Assembly: GCA_963923455.1 (NCBI GenBank)
Contig: CAWULT010000054.1
Coordinates: 1-29,405, forward strand
Source: CAWULT01 sp963923455
Lineage (GTDB): Bacteria; Acidobacteriota; Vicinamibacteria; Vicinamibacterales; UBA2999
Direction of reading: 5' to 3'
DNA length: 29,405 bases
Shown: positions 22,039-29,405 of the stretch, one piece after another
Layout of the letters: each line of letters begins with the position of its first letter
Numbering within the stretch: the first letter of the stretch is position 1
Notes under the pieces: model-generated
The model's input: the letters and a program-made list of their open reading frames with translations, nothing else
Told to the model about the DNA's origin: nothing
Database searches by the model: none
Made by a program: the position numbers and the translations under genes

Positions 22039-22477
22039 CCGCGACACGATCGTGCACGACGCGCTGACGGCGCTGCCCGCGCCCAGAGCTCCACGCTCCC
22101 TGCTGCCGCGGGTGATGGCGGCGGTGGCGCAGCCGCGGCGCCCGTGGTACGAGCGCGCGTGGATGACGTGGCCCGTCGGATGGCAGGCGGCGTCGCTGAT
22201 GGCAGTCGCGGGCGCGGCCTGGACACTGGTGGCGTCGTGGCCGGCCCTGGCGGCGGCGGGCGACGTGGCCAGCGCGGCGGCGGTGTCGAGTGCGGCGCCC
22301 GCGGTGCGGCTGATGGACGCAGCCGTGGCGGCACTGAGCACCGTCGCCGTCCTGCATCGCGCGCTCGCGCCGGCGCTGGCCGTGGCGGCGGCGCTCGTCC
22401 TGACGATGTCTGCCACGTGCGCGCTCGCCGGCGCCGCGCTGGCACGTATGGCCCTTGGAGGGGCATCCCGATCATGA
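22028..22477 (+). CDS. membrane protein, candidate anti-sigma factor
   Basis: Small protein of 149 residues. A polar N-terminus (1-40) with V-H-D-A-L-T-A-L-P-A-P is followed by a hydrophobic segment (about 51-72) and Ala-rich, probably membrane-embedded stretches (about 93-140). No zinc-finger Cys/His motif is visible. Its ATG lies inside the end of the ECF sigma gene (11-base overlap), and its TGA overlaps the ATG of the next gene (ATGA), so all three are translationally coupled. Position and layout, a cytoplasmic head plus membrane anchor, suggest an anti-sigma factor. This is inference only; it could be an unrelated membrane subunit. Confidence 0.7.
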   Translation: MPTDRDTIVHDALTALPAPRAPRSLLPRVMAAVAQPRRPWYERAWMTWPVGWQAASLMAVAGAAWTLVASWPALAAAGDVASAAAVSSAAPAVRLMDAAVAALSTVAVLHRALAPALAVAAALVLTMSATCALAGAALARMALGGASRS

Positions 22478-24168
22478 CCACTTCCAGACTGCGACTCGGC
22501 GTTCTCGCGGCTGTCGCCGCGCTCTGCACTACGGGCGCCTCGGCCCAGGACGCGCCGCGGCGGCAGGCCGACGTGGCCCAAGCGGCCCTCGCTCCCCAGG
22601 CGGCACCTGCCCAGGTACTGGTGCCCGCCCCCTCACCGGCTCCAGCGGGTGCGGCCGAACAGCCCCCAGCGGCGACACCAACCCCGCCGGCCGCGCCATC
22701 CACGCAGTCTCCAGCCACGCCGCGCGCAGCCCGCCAACCGGGGACACCGGCCACGCCCGGCGCGCCCGCTGACGTCGCGACGCGGGACGACGGCCCCCAT
22801 GACCGCGGGCGCACGAGCGTCAGGTTCGCGTCGGACTACCTGCTCGGGCGCGACGACGTGTCGGATGACGTGGTCATGATCGCCGGCACCGCGACGATCG
22901 AGGGGCACGTGACCGGCGACCTCGTCGTCATCCTCGGCACGGCCAGGCTGGCGCCGACCGCCGTGGTCGACGGCGACGTGGTGACGGTAGGCGGCAATGC
23001 CACCGTGGAATCAGGCGCCCGCGTGAACGGCGACCTGGTGCTGGTCGCCGGCCAGCTGACCGCCCCACCGGAGTTCCGGCCCGGCGGCGAGCAGGTGGTC
23101 CTCGGTCCGTTGCCCGTCACGAATGGCCTGCGTGCGCTCGTGCCGTGGGTCACCGACGGCCTGCTGCTCGGACGTCCGCTGGTGCCGAGCCTGCCGTGGA
23201 TGTGGGCCCTCGTCGCCATCCTCTTCGGCATCTACCTGGCCATCGTCCTGGTCTTCGATCGGGCGGTGCATGCCTGCACCGAGACGCTGGCCGTGCGACC
23301 CTTGAGCGCATTCGCCGCCGGGCTGCTCGTGCTGATGCTCCTGCTGCCCGTATCGCTGCTGCTGGCGGTGACCGTGGCCGGCATCGCGGTGATCCCCCTG
23401 CTCTACTGCGCGGTGTTCCTCGCTGGCCTCGTGGGCAAGGTGAGCGTGCTGTGCTCGCTCGGCGCCCGGCTCCTGCGCCCGTCGGATCCCGACAGCCGCG
23501 CACAGCTGGCCCGCTCGTTCGTGCTGGGATTCGTGGTCGTCACCGCGGTGTACATGGTGCCGATTCTCGGATTCGTCACGTGGGCGACGCTGGGCGCGCT
23601 CGGGCTCGGGGCCAGCGCGCTGGCGATCGCCGCGGCGCTGCGGCGGGAGAATCCGCGGCCGGAGCCGGCCGCGGTGCCCATGCCGCCGCCGATGCCGGCA
23701 GCCGTGCCGGCGGATGCCGGAGCCGCCGTCGCGGCACCGGCGGCTCCGGGCCAGCCGGTGGCACCGGCGGGCGACGCGTCGATCTGCCCCCGCGCGACGT
23801 TCCTGAATCGCGCCGGCGCGTTCGTGCTCGACCTCGCCCTCGTCGGCCTGACATACGCGCTGCTCGGCATCGACGACGACACGCCGGGCCGCTTCCTGCT
23901 GTTGCTGCTGGCTTACCGCGTCGTGTTCTGGACGTGGAAGGGCACGACGGTCGGCGGCATCATCGCGCAGACGCGCGTGGTGCGCGTCGACGGAACGGCG
24001 GTGCGCTTCGCGGATGCCCTGGTACGCGGGCTCTCGAGCGTCTTCTCGTTCGCCGTGCTCGGCCTGGGCTGTCTGTGGATGCTCCGCGACCAGGAGAGCC
24101 AGACGTGGCACGATCGCATCGCCGGCACCTACGTCGTCAGGGTGCCGCGCACCTGGCCCCTGCCGTGA
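22474..24168 (+). CDS. bactofilin-like / RDD fusion membrane protein
   Basis: Membrane protein of 564 residues. Order of parts: signal peptide (1-25), Pro/Ala-rich linker (27-105), a polymer-forming beta-helix of bactofilin type (about 128-196) with repeated strands such as G-H-V-T-G-D-L-V-V, V-V-D-G-D-V-V-T-V-G-G and V-N-G-D-L-V-L-V-A-G, membrane helices (about 242-262, 281-320 and 346-388), a Pro/Ala-rich linker (395-434) and a C-terminal RDD domain (443-557). Odd: bactofilin modules are usually cytoplasmic, but here a signal peptide places the beta-helix outside the inner membrane. The role is unknown; it may be an envelope scaffold or transporter controlled by the co-transcribed sigma factor. 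GGAGGGG precedes the ATG at 22474. Confidence 0.87.
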   Translation: MTTSRLRLGVLAAVAALCTTGASAQDAPRRQADVAQAALAPQAAPAQVLVPAPSPAPAGAAEQPPAATPTPPAAPSTQSPATPRAARQPGTPATPGAPADVATRDDGPHDRGRTSVRFASDYLLGRDDVSDDVVMIAGTATIEGHVTGDLVVILGTARLAPTAVVDGDVVTVGGNATVESGARVNGDLVLVAGQLTAPPEFRPGGEQVVLGPLPVTNGLRALVPWVTDGLLLGRPLVPSLPWMWALVAILFGIYLAIVLVFDRAVHACTETLAVRPLSAFAAGLLVLMLLLPVSLLLAVTVAGIAVIPLLYCAVFLAGLVGKVSVLCSLGARLLRPSDPDSRAQLARSFVLGFVVVTAVYMVPILGFVTWATLGALGLGASALAIAAALRRENPRPEPAAVPMPPPMPAAVPADAGAAVAAPAAPGQPVAPAGDASICPRATFLNRAGAFVLDLALVGLTYALLGIDDDTPGRFLLLLLAYRVVFWTWKGTTVGGIIAQTRVVRVDGTAVRFADALVRGLSSVFSFAVLGLGCLWMLRDQESQTWHDRIAGTYVVRVPRTWPLP

Positions 24169-24187
24169 CCGGACGCTGCGTCGCCGG

Positions 24188-25678
24188 CTACTGCTGCACG
24201 AGGAAGCCGGCCAGCTGCCGCAGCGCCGCGTGGATGGCGGGGGCGGTGTCGGGACCCAGTGAGTTCACCTCACCGTAGTGGCGCACCGCCGACCCGTAGA
24301 GCCAGGGCGCCTCGTTGTCCCACTCGGACTTCGGGATGATGTAGCCCACCTCGTCGTTGGCGAGGCCCACGAGGAACTTCACGCGACCCGGCATGAACGC
24401 CCGGATCGCGGGCACCTCCACGGGCTCGACGTCGAAATCCGCACCGGTCGGACGCACGATGCCGCCGTTGGCGATCTCCGGATACAGTTCCCCGGGCACG
24501 CACGCCAGGCTCGCGTCGCCAAGGGTGGCCACGCACACCTCGCTGCGGATGTGATTCAGGTGCGGCTGGCCGCGCTTGAACAGCCCGATACCGGCACCGA
24601 CGCGAAACAGCGGGTTGTCGATCCTGAGCTCGAGGGTCCGCGCCGCGATGCCGAGCCGCGGCGCGGCCTGAGCAATGCCCCGATTCTCACGGAGCACCGG
24701 CAGGACAGCTGCGGCGAGCCGGCGGCCCACGGCGCGGGCCTTGTCGTGTGACGGCGCGGCGTAGGTGCGGCCGTCGTACGGGTCGGCGACGTGCGTCTCG
24801 GGGTTCGTGGTCATCAGGCCACCAATCGCGCCGTTGACGTAGAGGTGGATGCCGCCGACCCCGGCCTCGACCTGTCGGCCACCGACCGCGACTCCCTTCT
24901 CGAGCGCCGCGCGCAGGTAGCCGGGAAAGTCGGCGGTCAGTTCGGTGTTGTCGGCCCAGGGGGTCTCCGGATGGTCGGCCCAGTTGACGATCGAGCCGAT
25001 GGTGGCACCGTCCGGCGCCGTGAAGTGCATCAGGCGGACGGTGGCGTCGAACACCTGTGGATCGCGCGAGTCGGCCACGAGGCCGGGCGGGTCGAGCGGA
25101 ATCTCGGCGAGCGAGAGGCGCGCCGGGCGCAGCGCGGCGACCGCATCCTGGAGCGCGGCGGCCGCGGCGGCCACCACCTGCTCGCGGTAGCCCGGGTCGA
25201 TGCCGCTGCGGTAGTCGCTCGGGCCCCAGATACCCATCAGGTCCGGCGTCGAGTGATTGTGCGTCGAGGCGACGATCACGTAGTCGAGCCGGGCCGAGGA
25301 CGGCACGCTGCGACGCACGGCCACGGCCTGATCGTGGAAGACGCCGATCGAATCGAGTGCGACGAGCCCGATGCGGTGCTCCCCGTCGTCGACGACCGCC
25401 GCCACGGCGTACAAGTCGTCGTGCAGGGCCGTCGCGGCCCGCGCGTGGGCGAAACCGGCCACCCAGACGGGCCTCGAGAGGTCGGGGTTGATGGTACGGC
25501 GGCCGAAGCCGGCTCGCAGGGCCGGCGTGGCCGACGCCGTGGGCCGCACCTGGAGTTCGAAGTCGGAACCCGGCGTGAGGTCCCTGAGATTCCACGCCAT
25601 CCACGCGACGACGAGTCCGACCACCACCAGCAGCGCGGCGAGGCCACGCAGCAGCCACCTTCCGATTCGCCGGAACAT
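24188..25678 (-). CDS. membrane-anchored neutral/alkaline ceramidase-like hydrolase
   Basis: Protein of 496 residues with an N-terminal anchor (basic M-F-R-R-I-G-R, hydrophobic 10-29) and an extracytoplasmic neutral/alkaline non-lysosomal ceramidase domain. Seen: R-A-G-F-G-R-R-T-I-N-P at 55-65, V-A-L-D-S-I-G-V at 106-113 and the zinc-region motif S-T-H-N-H-S-T-P-D at 138-146 (His140, His142), then N-W-A-D-H-P-E-T-P-W. It is shorter than characterised ceramidases (about 650-750 residues) and seems to lack their C-terminal domain. Known members cleave the ceramide amide bond; the substrate here could be another N-acyl lipid. The ATG at 25678 lies 7 bases after CATAAT, so the mRNA is probably leaderless. 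Confidence 0.85.
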   Translation of the reverse strand: MFRRIGRWLLRGLAALLVVVGLVVAWMAWNLRDLTPGSDFELQVRPTASATPALRAGFGRRTINPDLSRPVWVAGFAHARAATALHDDLYAVAAVVDDGEHRIGLVALDSIGVFHDQAVAVRRSVPSSARLDYVIVASTHNHSTPDLMGIWGPSDYRSGIDPGYREQVVAAAAAALQDAVAALRPARLSLAEIPLDPPGLVADSRDPQVFDATVRLMHFTAPDGATIGSIVNWADHPETPWADNTELTADFPGYLRAALEKGVAVGGRQVEAGVGGIHLYVNGAIGGLMTTNPETHVADPYDGRTYAAPSHDKARAVGRRLAAAVLPVLRENRGIAQAAPRLGIAARTLELRIDNPLFRVGAGIGLFKRGQPHLNHIRSEVCVATLGDASLACVPGELYPEIANGGIVRPTGADFDVEPVEVPAIRAFMPGRVKFLVGLANDEVGYIIPKSEWDNEAPWLYGSAVRHYGEVNSLGPDTAPAIHAALRQLAGFLVQQ

Positions 25679-25685
25679 GCCCGGG

Positions 25686-25691
25686 ATTATG
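25686..25691 (-). promoter_or_regulatory. candidate -10 element (CATAAT) of the ceramidase-like gene
   Basis: CATAAT on the minus strand ends 7 bases before the ATG at 25678, the near-leaderless spacing. The -35 is weak. Confidence 0.45.
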
Positions 25692-25773
25692 GCTTGGCTG
25701 GGCCGGCCGACTCCACGCCACACCACCAGCCGGGTCAGGGACCGGCCCTGCACCACTGATCCCCGAGCCGATA

Positions 25774-25779
25774 TAGGAT
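25774..25779 (+). promoter_or_regulatory. candidate -10 element (TAGGAT) of fbp
   Basis: TAGGAT (within TATAGGAT) ends 9 bases before the ATG at 25789. No Shine-Dalgarno is present and the -35 is unclear. Confidence 0.45.
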
Positions 25780-25788
25780 CTCAACCCG

Positions 25789-26814
25789 ATGTCTCAGACC
25801 CAGTCGCCGCCCCGCCGGCGGTCCGCGGACCGCCAGAACATCACGTCCCTGCAGTCGCACATCCTGAGCGAAGAGGCCCGCTATCCCGGATCGACCGGTG
25901 AGTTCACGTGGATCCTCTCGGCGATCTCGCTCGCCGGAAAGGCGATCGCCAACAAGGTGCGGCGCGCCAGACTGGAGGACGTCCTCGGCGCGCATGGTGG
26001 CGACAACATCCACGGCGAGGCGCAGCAGAAGCTCGACGTCATCGCGAACGAACTGCTGATGACGTGCCTCGGCGGCCGGCCGACCGTCGCCGTGGTCGCG
26101 TCCGAAGAGGACGACGAACCCACGTTGCTCCGCCGGGGCTCGGAGGGCGGCAAGTACAGCGTGACCTTCGACCCGCTGGACGGCTCCTCGAACCTCGACG
26201 TCTCGGTCGGCGTCGGCACGATCTTCTCGATCCTCCGGAACGACCCGTCCATCGCCGGCGCCGCGGAGACGGTCTGCCAGCCCGGCTCGCGGCAGGTGGC
26301 GGCCGGCTACGTCCTCTACGGCTCGTCCACCGTGTTCGTGCTGACCACCGGCCGCGGCGTCGACATGTTCGTGCTCGACCCGGCAATCGGCTCGTTCGTG
26401 CTGGTCCAGAGCCAGATTCAGATTCCGCGCAGCGGGAAGACCTACTCGGTGAACGAGGCGAACCGCGGCGGCTTTCCGGCCGGCATCAACCGGTACCTGG
26501 ACTGGGCGCACGACGCCGGCTACTCGAGCCGCTACATCGGATCCATGGTCGCCGACGTGCATCGCACGCTGCTCAAGGGCGGCGTCTTCCTGTATCCGCC
26601 CACGAAGAAGAACCCCGAAGGCAAGCTCCGGCTGATGTACGAAGGCAATCCGCTGGCGTTCCTGATCGAACAGGCGGGCGGCAAGGCCGTGGCCGCCACC
26701 GCCAACGCGGTCACGCGGCTGCTCGACGTCCAGCCGACGAGCCTGCACCAGCGCACCAGCGTGGTGCTGGGCTCCCCCGACGAGGTCGACGCGGTCCTGG
26801 CGCACCTGTCCTGA
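25789..26814 (+). CDS. fbp: class I fructose-1,6-bisphosphatase
   Basis: Gluconeogenic enzyme of 341 residues that hydrolyses fructose 1,6-bisphosphate to fructose 6-phosphate in the cytoplasm. Seen: the metal-binding E-E-D-D-E region at 106-110, the signature D-P-L-D-G-S-S-N-L-D at 128-137, substrate-site S-R-Y-I-G-S-M-V-A-D-V-H-R and the C-terminal E-G-N-P-L-A-F-L-I-E-Q-A-G-G. All hallmark residues are intact and the length is normal. A short Arg-rich N-terminal extension precedes N-I-T-S-L. TAGGAT lies 9 bases before the ATG without a ribosome-binding site. The aldo/keto reductase gene follows by 20 bases in an apparent operon. Confidence 0.95.
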   Translation: MSQTQSPPRRRSADRQNITSLQSHILSEEARYPGSTGEFTWILSAISLAGKAIANKVRRARLEDVLGAHGGDNIHGEAQQKLDVIANELLMTCLGGRPTVAVVASEEDDEPTLLRRGSEGGKYSVTFDPLDGSSNLDVSVGVGTIFSILRNDPSIAGAAETVCQPGSRQVAAGYVLYGSSTVFVLTTGRGVDMFVLDPAIGSFVLVQSQIQIPRSGKTYSVNEANRGGFPAGINRYLDWAHDAGYSSRYIGSMVADVHRTLLKGGVFLYPPTKKNPEGKLRLMYEGNPLAFLIEQAGGKAVAATANAVTRLLDVQPTSLHQRTSVVLGSPDEVDAVLAHLS

Positions 26815-26834
26815 GGCGCATCGAGGAGGATCTC

Positions 26835-27851
26835 GTGTCCACACTGACCCGCCGCGAATGGCTCCACCTGACGCTCGGCACGGGCGTCGCACTGGGGCTT
26901 CGCCCGCTGGATCTCTTCGGCCAGCAGCGGCTGCTGGCCCGCGCCATCCCGTCGAGCGGCGAGATGCTGCCCGTCATCGGCCTCGGCAGTTCCGCGACCT
27001 TCTCGCAGGTGGCGCGCACCGAGGACATCACCGCGCTGCGCGAGGTGCTGCGGACGCTGGTCGACGGCGGCGGCCGCCTCTTCGACACGGCCCCGCAGTA
27101 CGGCGCCTCGGAGGAAGTGGCCGGACGGCTCGTGAACGAGCTGGGCTACGTCGACCGTGTGTTCTGGGCGACGAAGCTGAACGTCGCGGGCGGGTTCCCG
27201 GGCGGCGGGCGGCCCGGCGGTCCGGCCGGACGCGGCGGCGGACGGCCCAGCGGCCCCGGCGGCGGGCCGACGGCCGATCCGGCGGCCGCGCGCGCGCAGG
27301 TGGAACAGTCGTTCGCCCGGATCAAGAAGGCGAAGATCGACCTGATCCAGGTCCACAACATGGGCGACGTGGCGACGCAGCTGCCGATCCTCCGGGAGTA
27401 CAAGCAGCAGGGGCGCGTCCGCTACATCGGCGTCACGACGACGTTCGACCAGCAGTACGACGCGCTGATAGAGACGATGCGCACGCAGGCGATCGATTTC
27501 ATCGGCGTCGACTACGCGATCGATGGCCGGGAGGTCGAGGACCGCATCCTGCCGCTCGCGCGCGACCGCGGCATCGCCGTGCTGGTGTACGCACCGTTCG
27601 GCCGGACGCGCCTGTTCCGCCGCGTCGGCGACCGGCCCCTGCCCGACTGGGCTGCGGAGTTCGACGCGAAGACCTGGGGGCAGTTCTTCCTGAAGTGGGT
27701 GCTCGGCCACCCCGCGGTGACGGCGGTGACGCCCGCGACCAGCCAGGCCCGCAACATGCTGGACAACCTCGGCGGCGGCGTGGGGCGGGTGCCGGACGAG
27801 GCGATGCGCAAGCGGATGAACGCGTTCATCGACGCGCTTCCCAACGGCTGA
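26835..27851 (+). CDS. Tat-signal aldo/keto reductase with a Gly-rich insertion
   Basis: Oxidoreductase of 338 residues with an N-terminal Tat-like signal (T-R-R-E-W-L at 5-10, hydrophobic stretch to about 22), then an aldo/keto reductase barrel. The catalytic tetrad is visible: Asp84 in F-D-T-A, Tyr89 in Q-Y-G, Lys114 in A-T-K-L and His174 in V-H-N. Between Lys114 and the next helix lies a Gly/Pro/Arg-rich insertion (about 119-147) not usual for the family. NADP(H) is the usual cofactor; for an exported enzyme the cofactor source is unclear, so it may be folded with cofactor before Tat export. GTG 26835 follows GAGGAGGA by 4 bases. It lies 20 bases after fbp and converges with ppa. Confidence 0.88.
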   Translation: MSTLTRREWLHLTLGTGVALGLRPLDLFGQQRLLARAIPSSGEMLPVIGLGSSATFSQVARTEDITALREVLRTLVDGGGRLFDTAPQYGASEEVAGRLVNELGYVDRVFWATKLNVAGGFPGGGRPGGPAGRGGGRPSGPGGGPTADPAAARAQVEQSFARIKKAKIDLIQVHNMGDVATQLPILREYKQQGRVRYIGVTTTFDQQYDALIETMRTQAIDFIGVDYAIDGREVEDRILPLARDRGIAVLVYAPFGRTRLFRRVGDRPLPDWAAEFDAKTWGQFFLKWVLGHPAVTAVTPATSQARNMLDNLGGGVGRVPDEAMRKRMNAFIDALPNG

Positions 27852-27856
27852 TCCCA

Positions 27857-27886
27857 GGGCCGCGCACGGCGCGGTCGTGGCGGCCC
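27857..27886. terminator. stem-loop between the convergent aldo/keto reductase and ppa genes
   Basis: GGGCCGC (27857-27863) pairs with GCGGCCC (27880-27886), and inside it CACG (27865-27868) pairs with CGTG (27876-27879), leaving one bulged base and a 7-base loop. There is no T-run. It starts 6 bases after one stop codon and ends 11 bases before the other, so it probably serves both genes. Confidence 0.6.
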
Positions 27887-27896
27887 GGCGCCGAGG

Positions 27897-28565
27897 TCAG
27901 GACAGCGCGTTCGCCAGCTGGTCCTGCAGCGCGCCGAACCGCTCGCCGTAGTCCTGCCGCGCGGCCCGGATCACTTCGTGCGCCTCGTCACGGCCGAAGG
28001 TGTGCGCGATGTGGATCGGCTTCGTCGTCGCGCCCGGCGCCAGCTTGTAGGTTTCGAAGTAGTGCGACAGGCGGTTGACCACCGCCTCGGGCACCTGTGC
28101 CAGTTCGGTCCACCCGCCGTACAGCCCGTCCCCCGCCAGCACCGCGATGATCTTGTCGTCCGCCTCGTCGCCGTCGAGGAGGCGGATGCCGCCAATCGGC
28201 CTCGCCTGCAGCAGCAGGTCGCTGTGGGTGATGGGCGTCTGTGTCAGCACGCAGACGTCGAGCGGGTCACCGTCGCCCCTGACCGTGGCGTGCCCGGTCT
28301 GCGCGGCCGATCGTGCGCCGACGCGCGGCCCACAATAGGTCTGCGGGATGAAGCCGTACGGCGCCGGACAGATGTTCGAGTAGAGCTGCGGCCGGTCGAC
28401 CTTCAGGTACCCGGTGGCCTTGTCCACCTCGTACTTCACGCGATCCGTCGGCACGATCTCGATGAAGCAGGTGACGAGGTTGGGCGCCTGGGACCCGATC
28501 GGCACGCCGTGCCAGGGATGACTGCGGAACAGCAGGCCGAGGAGTTTGCCGGGATCGGTGCTCAT
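27897..28565 (-). CDS. ppa: family I inorganic pyrophosphatase
   Basis: Cytoplasmic enzyme of 222 residues that hydrolyses pyrophosphate and so drives biosynthesis. Seen: Glu36 in F-I-E-I, V-K-Y-E at 43-46, Y-G-F-I-P at 70-74, the signature D-G-D-P-L-D-V at 98-104 and D-G-D-E-A-D-D-K at 131-138, all carrying metal or phosphate ligands, and Y-K at 172-173. It is longer than E. coli Ppa (about 175 residues) because of an N-terminal extension, an insert near 80-97 and a longer C-terminus; this longer form occurs in several phyla. The ATG at 28565 has GGAG 6 bases upstream. Confidence 0.93.
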   Translation of the reverse strand: MSTDPGKLLGLLFRSHPWHGVPIGSQAPNLVTCFIEIVPTDRVKYEVDKATGYLKVDRPQLYSNICPAPYGFIPQTYCGPRVGARSAAQTGHATVRGDGDPLDVCVLTQTPITHSDLLLQARPIGGIRLLDGDEADDKIIAVLAGDGLYGGWTELAQVPEAVVNRLSHYFETYKLAPGATTKPIHIAHTFGRDEAHEVIRAARQDYGERFGALQDQLANALS

Positions 28566-28771
28566 GCGTGACTCCAGCGTATCGCGAGAACGGGGAACCC
28601 GGAAGCTGGTGCCGGAGCGCCGCACGGCGACCGCGCCCCCGAAGGGGGCAGCGCGACGGGATCGGCCGGGCCGTGCAGGCACGGGCATGGGGCCGGGCCG
28701 GTCGAGCTGGGTGGATTGAGACGGGCCACCCGGCGCGCGACGCGACTACACACACCCGCCGGCCATTCCGA

Positions 28772-28777
28772 TAGACT
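28772..28777 (+). promoter_or_regulatory. candidate -10 element (TAGACT) of the protease gene
   Basis: TAGACT lies 35 bases before the ATG at 28813, and GGAAAGGGA (28795-28803) follows as ribosome-binding site. The rest of the 28566-28812 region shows no gene. Confidence 0.45.
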
Positions 28778-28812
28778 GACGAGCCCCACCAGCTGGAAAG
28801 GGATCTGCTCTG

Positions 28813-29405
28813 ATGTACACACGACGGTTCGCGGGATCGACTCTCGCCATCTCGGCCACGGCCGCGCTGCTGCTGGCGCCGGCCATCTCACCATCGGTCC
28901 TGCCGTGGTCGAACCTGGGCATCCTGAGCGCCCAGACGCCCGGCGGCCCTCCATCCGGCAAGTTCCGGCGTGCCGCCAGGCGCGCGCCGGGGCGCTACAT
29001 CGTGGTCCTCGAGGAATGGGCGGCTGGCCCACGGGGTGACGCCGCGCTCGCGCCAGCCCTCGCCGCGAGCGTGGCCGGCGAGTACGGCGCAACCGTCGAG
29101 CGCAGCTTCCGCCGGGCGCTGCTCGGCTTCACCGCCCGGATGTCCGAGGCCGCCGCGCAGCGCCTGAGCCAGGACGATCGCGTCGCCTTCGTCGAAGAGG
29201 ACGGTGTCGTCGAGATCTCCGACACGCAGGTCAGCCCGCCGTGGGGGCTCGACCGCATCGACCAGCGGGCGCTGCCCCTCGATCGCAGCTACACGTACGG
29301 GCCGACGGGGCTCGGCGTCCGGGTCTACGTGATCGACACCGGCATCCGGTTCTCGCACGCGCAGTTCGCCGGCCACGCTCGCGGCGAGGGCTGGCGCTGT
29401 CTCTT
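28813..29405 (+). CDS. secreted subtilisin-like serine protease (S8), 3' end beyond the window
   Basis: N-terminal 197 residues of an exported S8 protease; the frame is open to the window end. Seen: a signal peptide (Y-T-R-R, then hydrophobic 11-29 and a further Ala/Leu stretch ending near S-A-Q at 39-41), an inhibitor I9-type propeptide (about 58-136; G-R-Y-I-V-V-L-E-E to V-A-F-V-E-E-D-G-V-V-E), P-W-G-L-D-R-I-D at 143-150, the mature-domain start, and the catalytic Asp175 in Y-V-I-D-T-G-I. The catalytic His and Ser lie outside the window or just at its edge. It is likely secreted as a proenzyme for protein degradation. The start ATG 28813 has a good ribosome-binding site and a TAGACT element upstream. 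Confidence 0.88.
   Translation, partial: MYTRRFAGSTLAISATAALLLAPAISPSVLPWSNLGILSAQTPGGPPSGKFRRAARRAPGRYIVVLEEWAAGPRGDAALAPALAASVAGEYGATVERSFRRALLGFTARMSEAAAQRLSQDDRVAFVEEDGVVEISDTQVSPPWGLDRIDQRALPLDRSYTYGPTGLGVRVYVIDTGIRFSHAQFAGHARGEGWRCL

Noticed and set aside
24169..24187. terminator between the convergent bactofilin/RDD and ceramidase genes
   Set aside because: The 19-base gap has only very short, poorly spaced inverted arms.
1..29405. tRNA, rRNA, CRISPR array, insertion sequence or prophage
   Set aside because: No tRNA-like arms with a GTTCGA loop in context, no spaced direct repeats, no transposase, integrase or phage structural motif were seen. The holin-family name of the 1189 gene does not indicate a phage.

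Overview
The window is GC-rich DNA from a free-living bacterium, most likely an acidobacterium of the Vicinamibacteria type. That placement is an inference from gene content: a 903-residue Ser/Thr kinase fused to a PD40/TolB-like propeller, many secreted PQQ and c-type cytochrome proteins, a lineage-style family of secreted proteins with a W-x-G-D-T-L-V-V motif, and a sigma/anti-sigma/bactofilin-RDD operon. No rRNA, tRNA, CRISPR array, phage or insertion sequence was seen. Genes are dense and no gene-free stretch exceeds about 250 bases.

Layout. 33-5882: a diheme cytochrome c (-), a small YvlD-type membrane protein (+), a secreted CBM9/DNRLRE protein (+), a secreted protein of unknown function (+), a Tat-exported alpha/beta hydrolase (-) and a DsrE-like gene broken by an in-frame TAG (+). 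5929-11766, all on the minus strand: a diiron MBL-fold protein, a sigma factor, its zinc-finger anti-sigma, the propeller kinase, and an MNT/HEPN toxin-antitoxin pair whose antitoxin carries an N-terminal ribbon-helix-helix domain. 11881-17428: periplasmic oxidation genes (NHL/SMP-30-like protein plus sugar dehydrogenase; cytochrome c plus PQQ dehydrogenase), with a Uma2 nuclease gene broken by an internal deletion between them. 17651-19538: SnoaL-like protein, second member of the secreted family, HU-like protein. 19637-21366 (-): DUF1232, dienelactone hydrolase, MepK-like peptidase. 21496-24168 (+): ECF sigma, membrane anti-sigma candidate, bactofilin/RDD protein. 24188-29405: ceramidase-like protein (-), fbp and aldo/keto reductase (+), ppa (-), and the start of a subtilisin-like protease (+) cut by the window end.

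Two layers of regulation recur. At nine genes a TANNNT-like -10 hexamer ends only 6-9 bases before the start codon and no Shine-Dalgarno is visible, which predicts leaderless transcripts. Three of these also have a perfect TTGACC -35 at 16-18 bases. Secreted-protein genes instead tend to have TAGACT/TAGAAT farther upstream, with a ribosome-binding site. Strong GC-rich stem-loops separate convergent genes.

The best candidates for something new are the RHH-MNT/HEPN module with repeated GATATCACC sites over its own leaderless promoter, the diiron-protein/sigma/anti-sigma/kinase cluster, and the ECF operon with an apparent autoregulatory promoter driving a bactofilin-RDD membrane protein.
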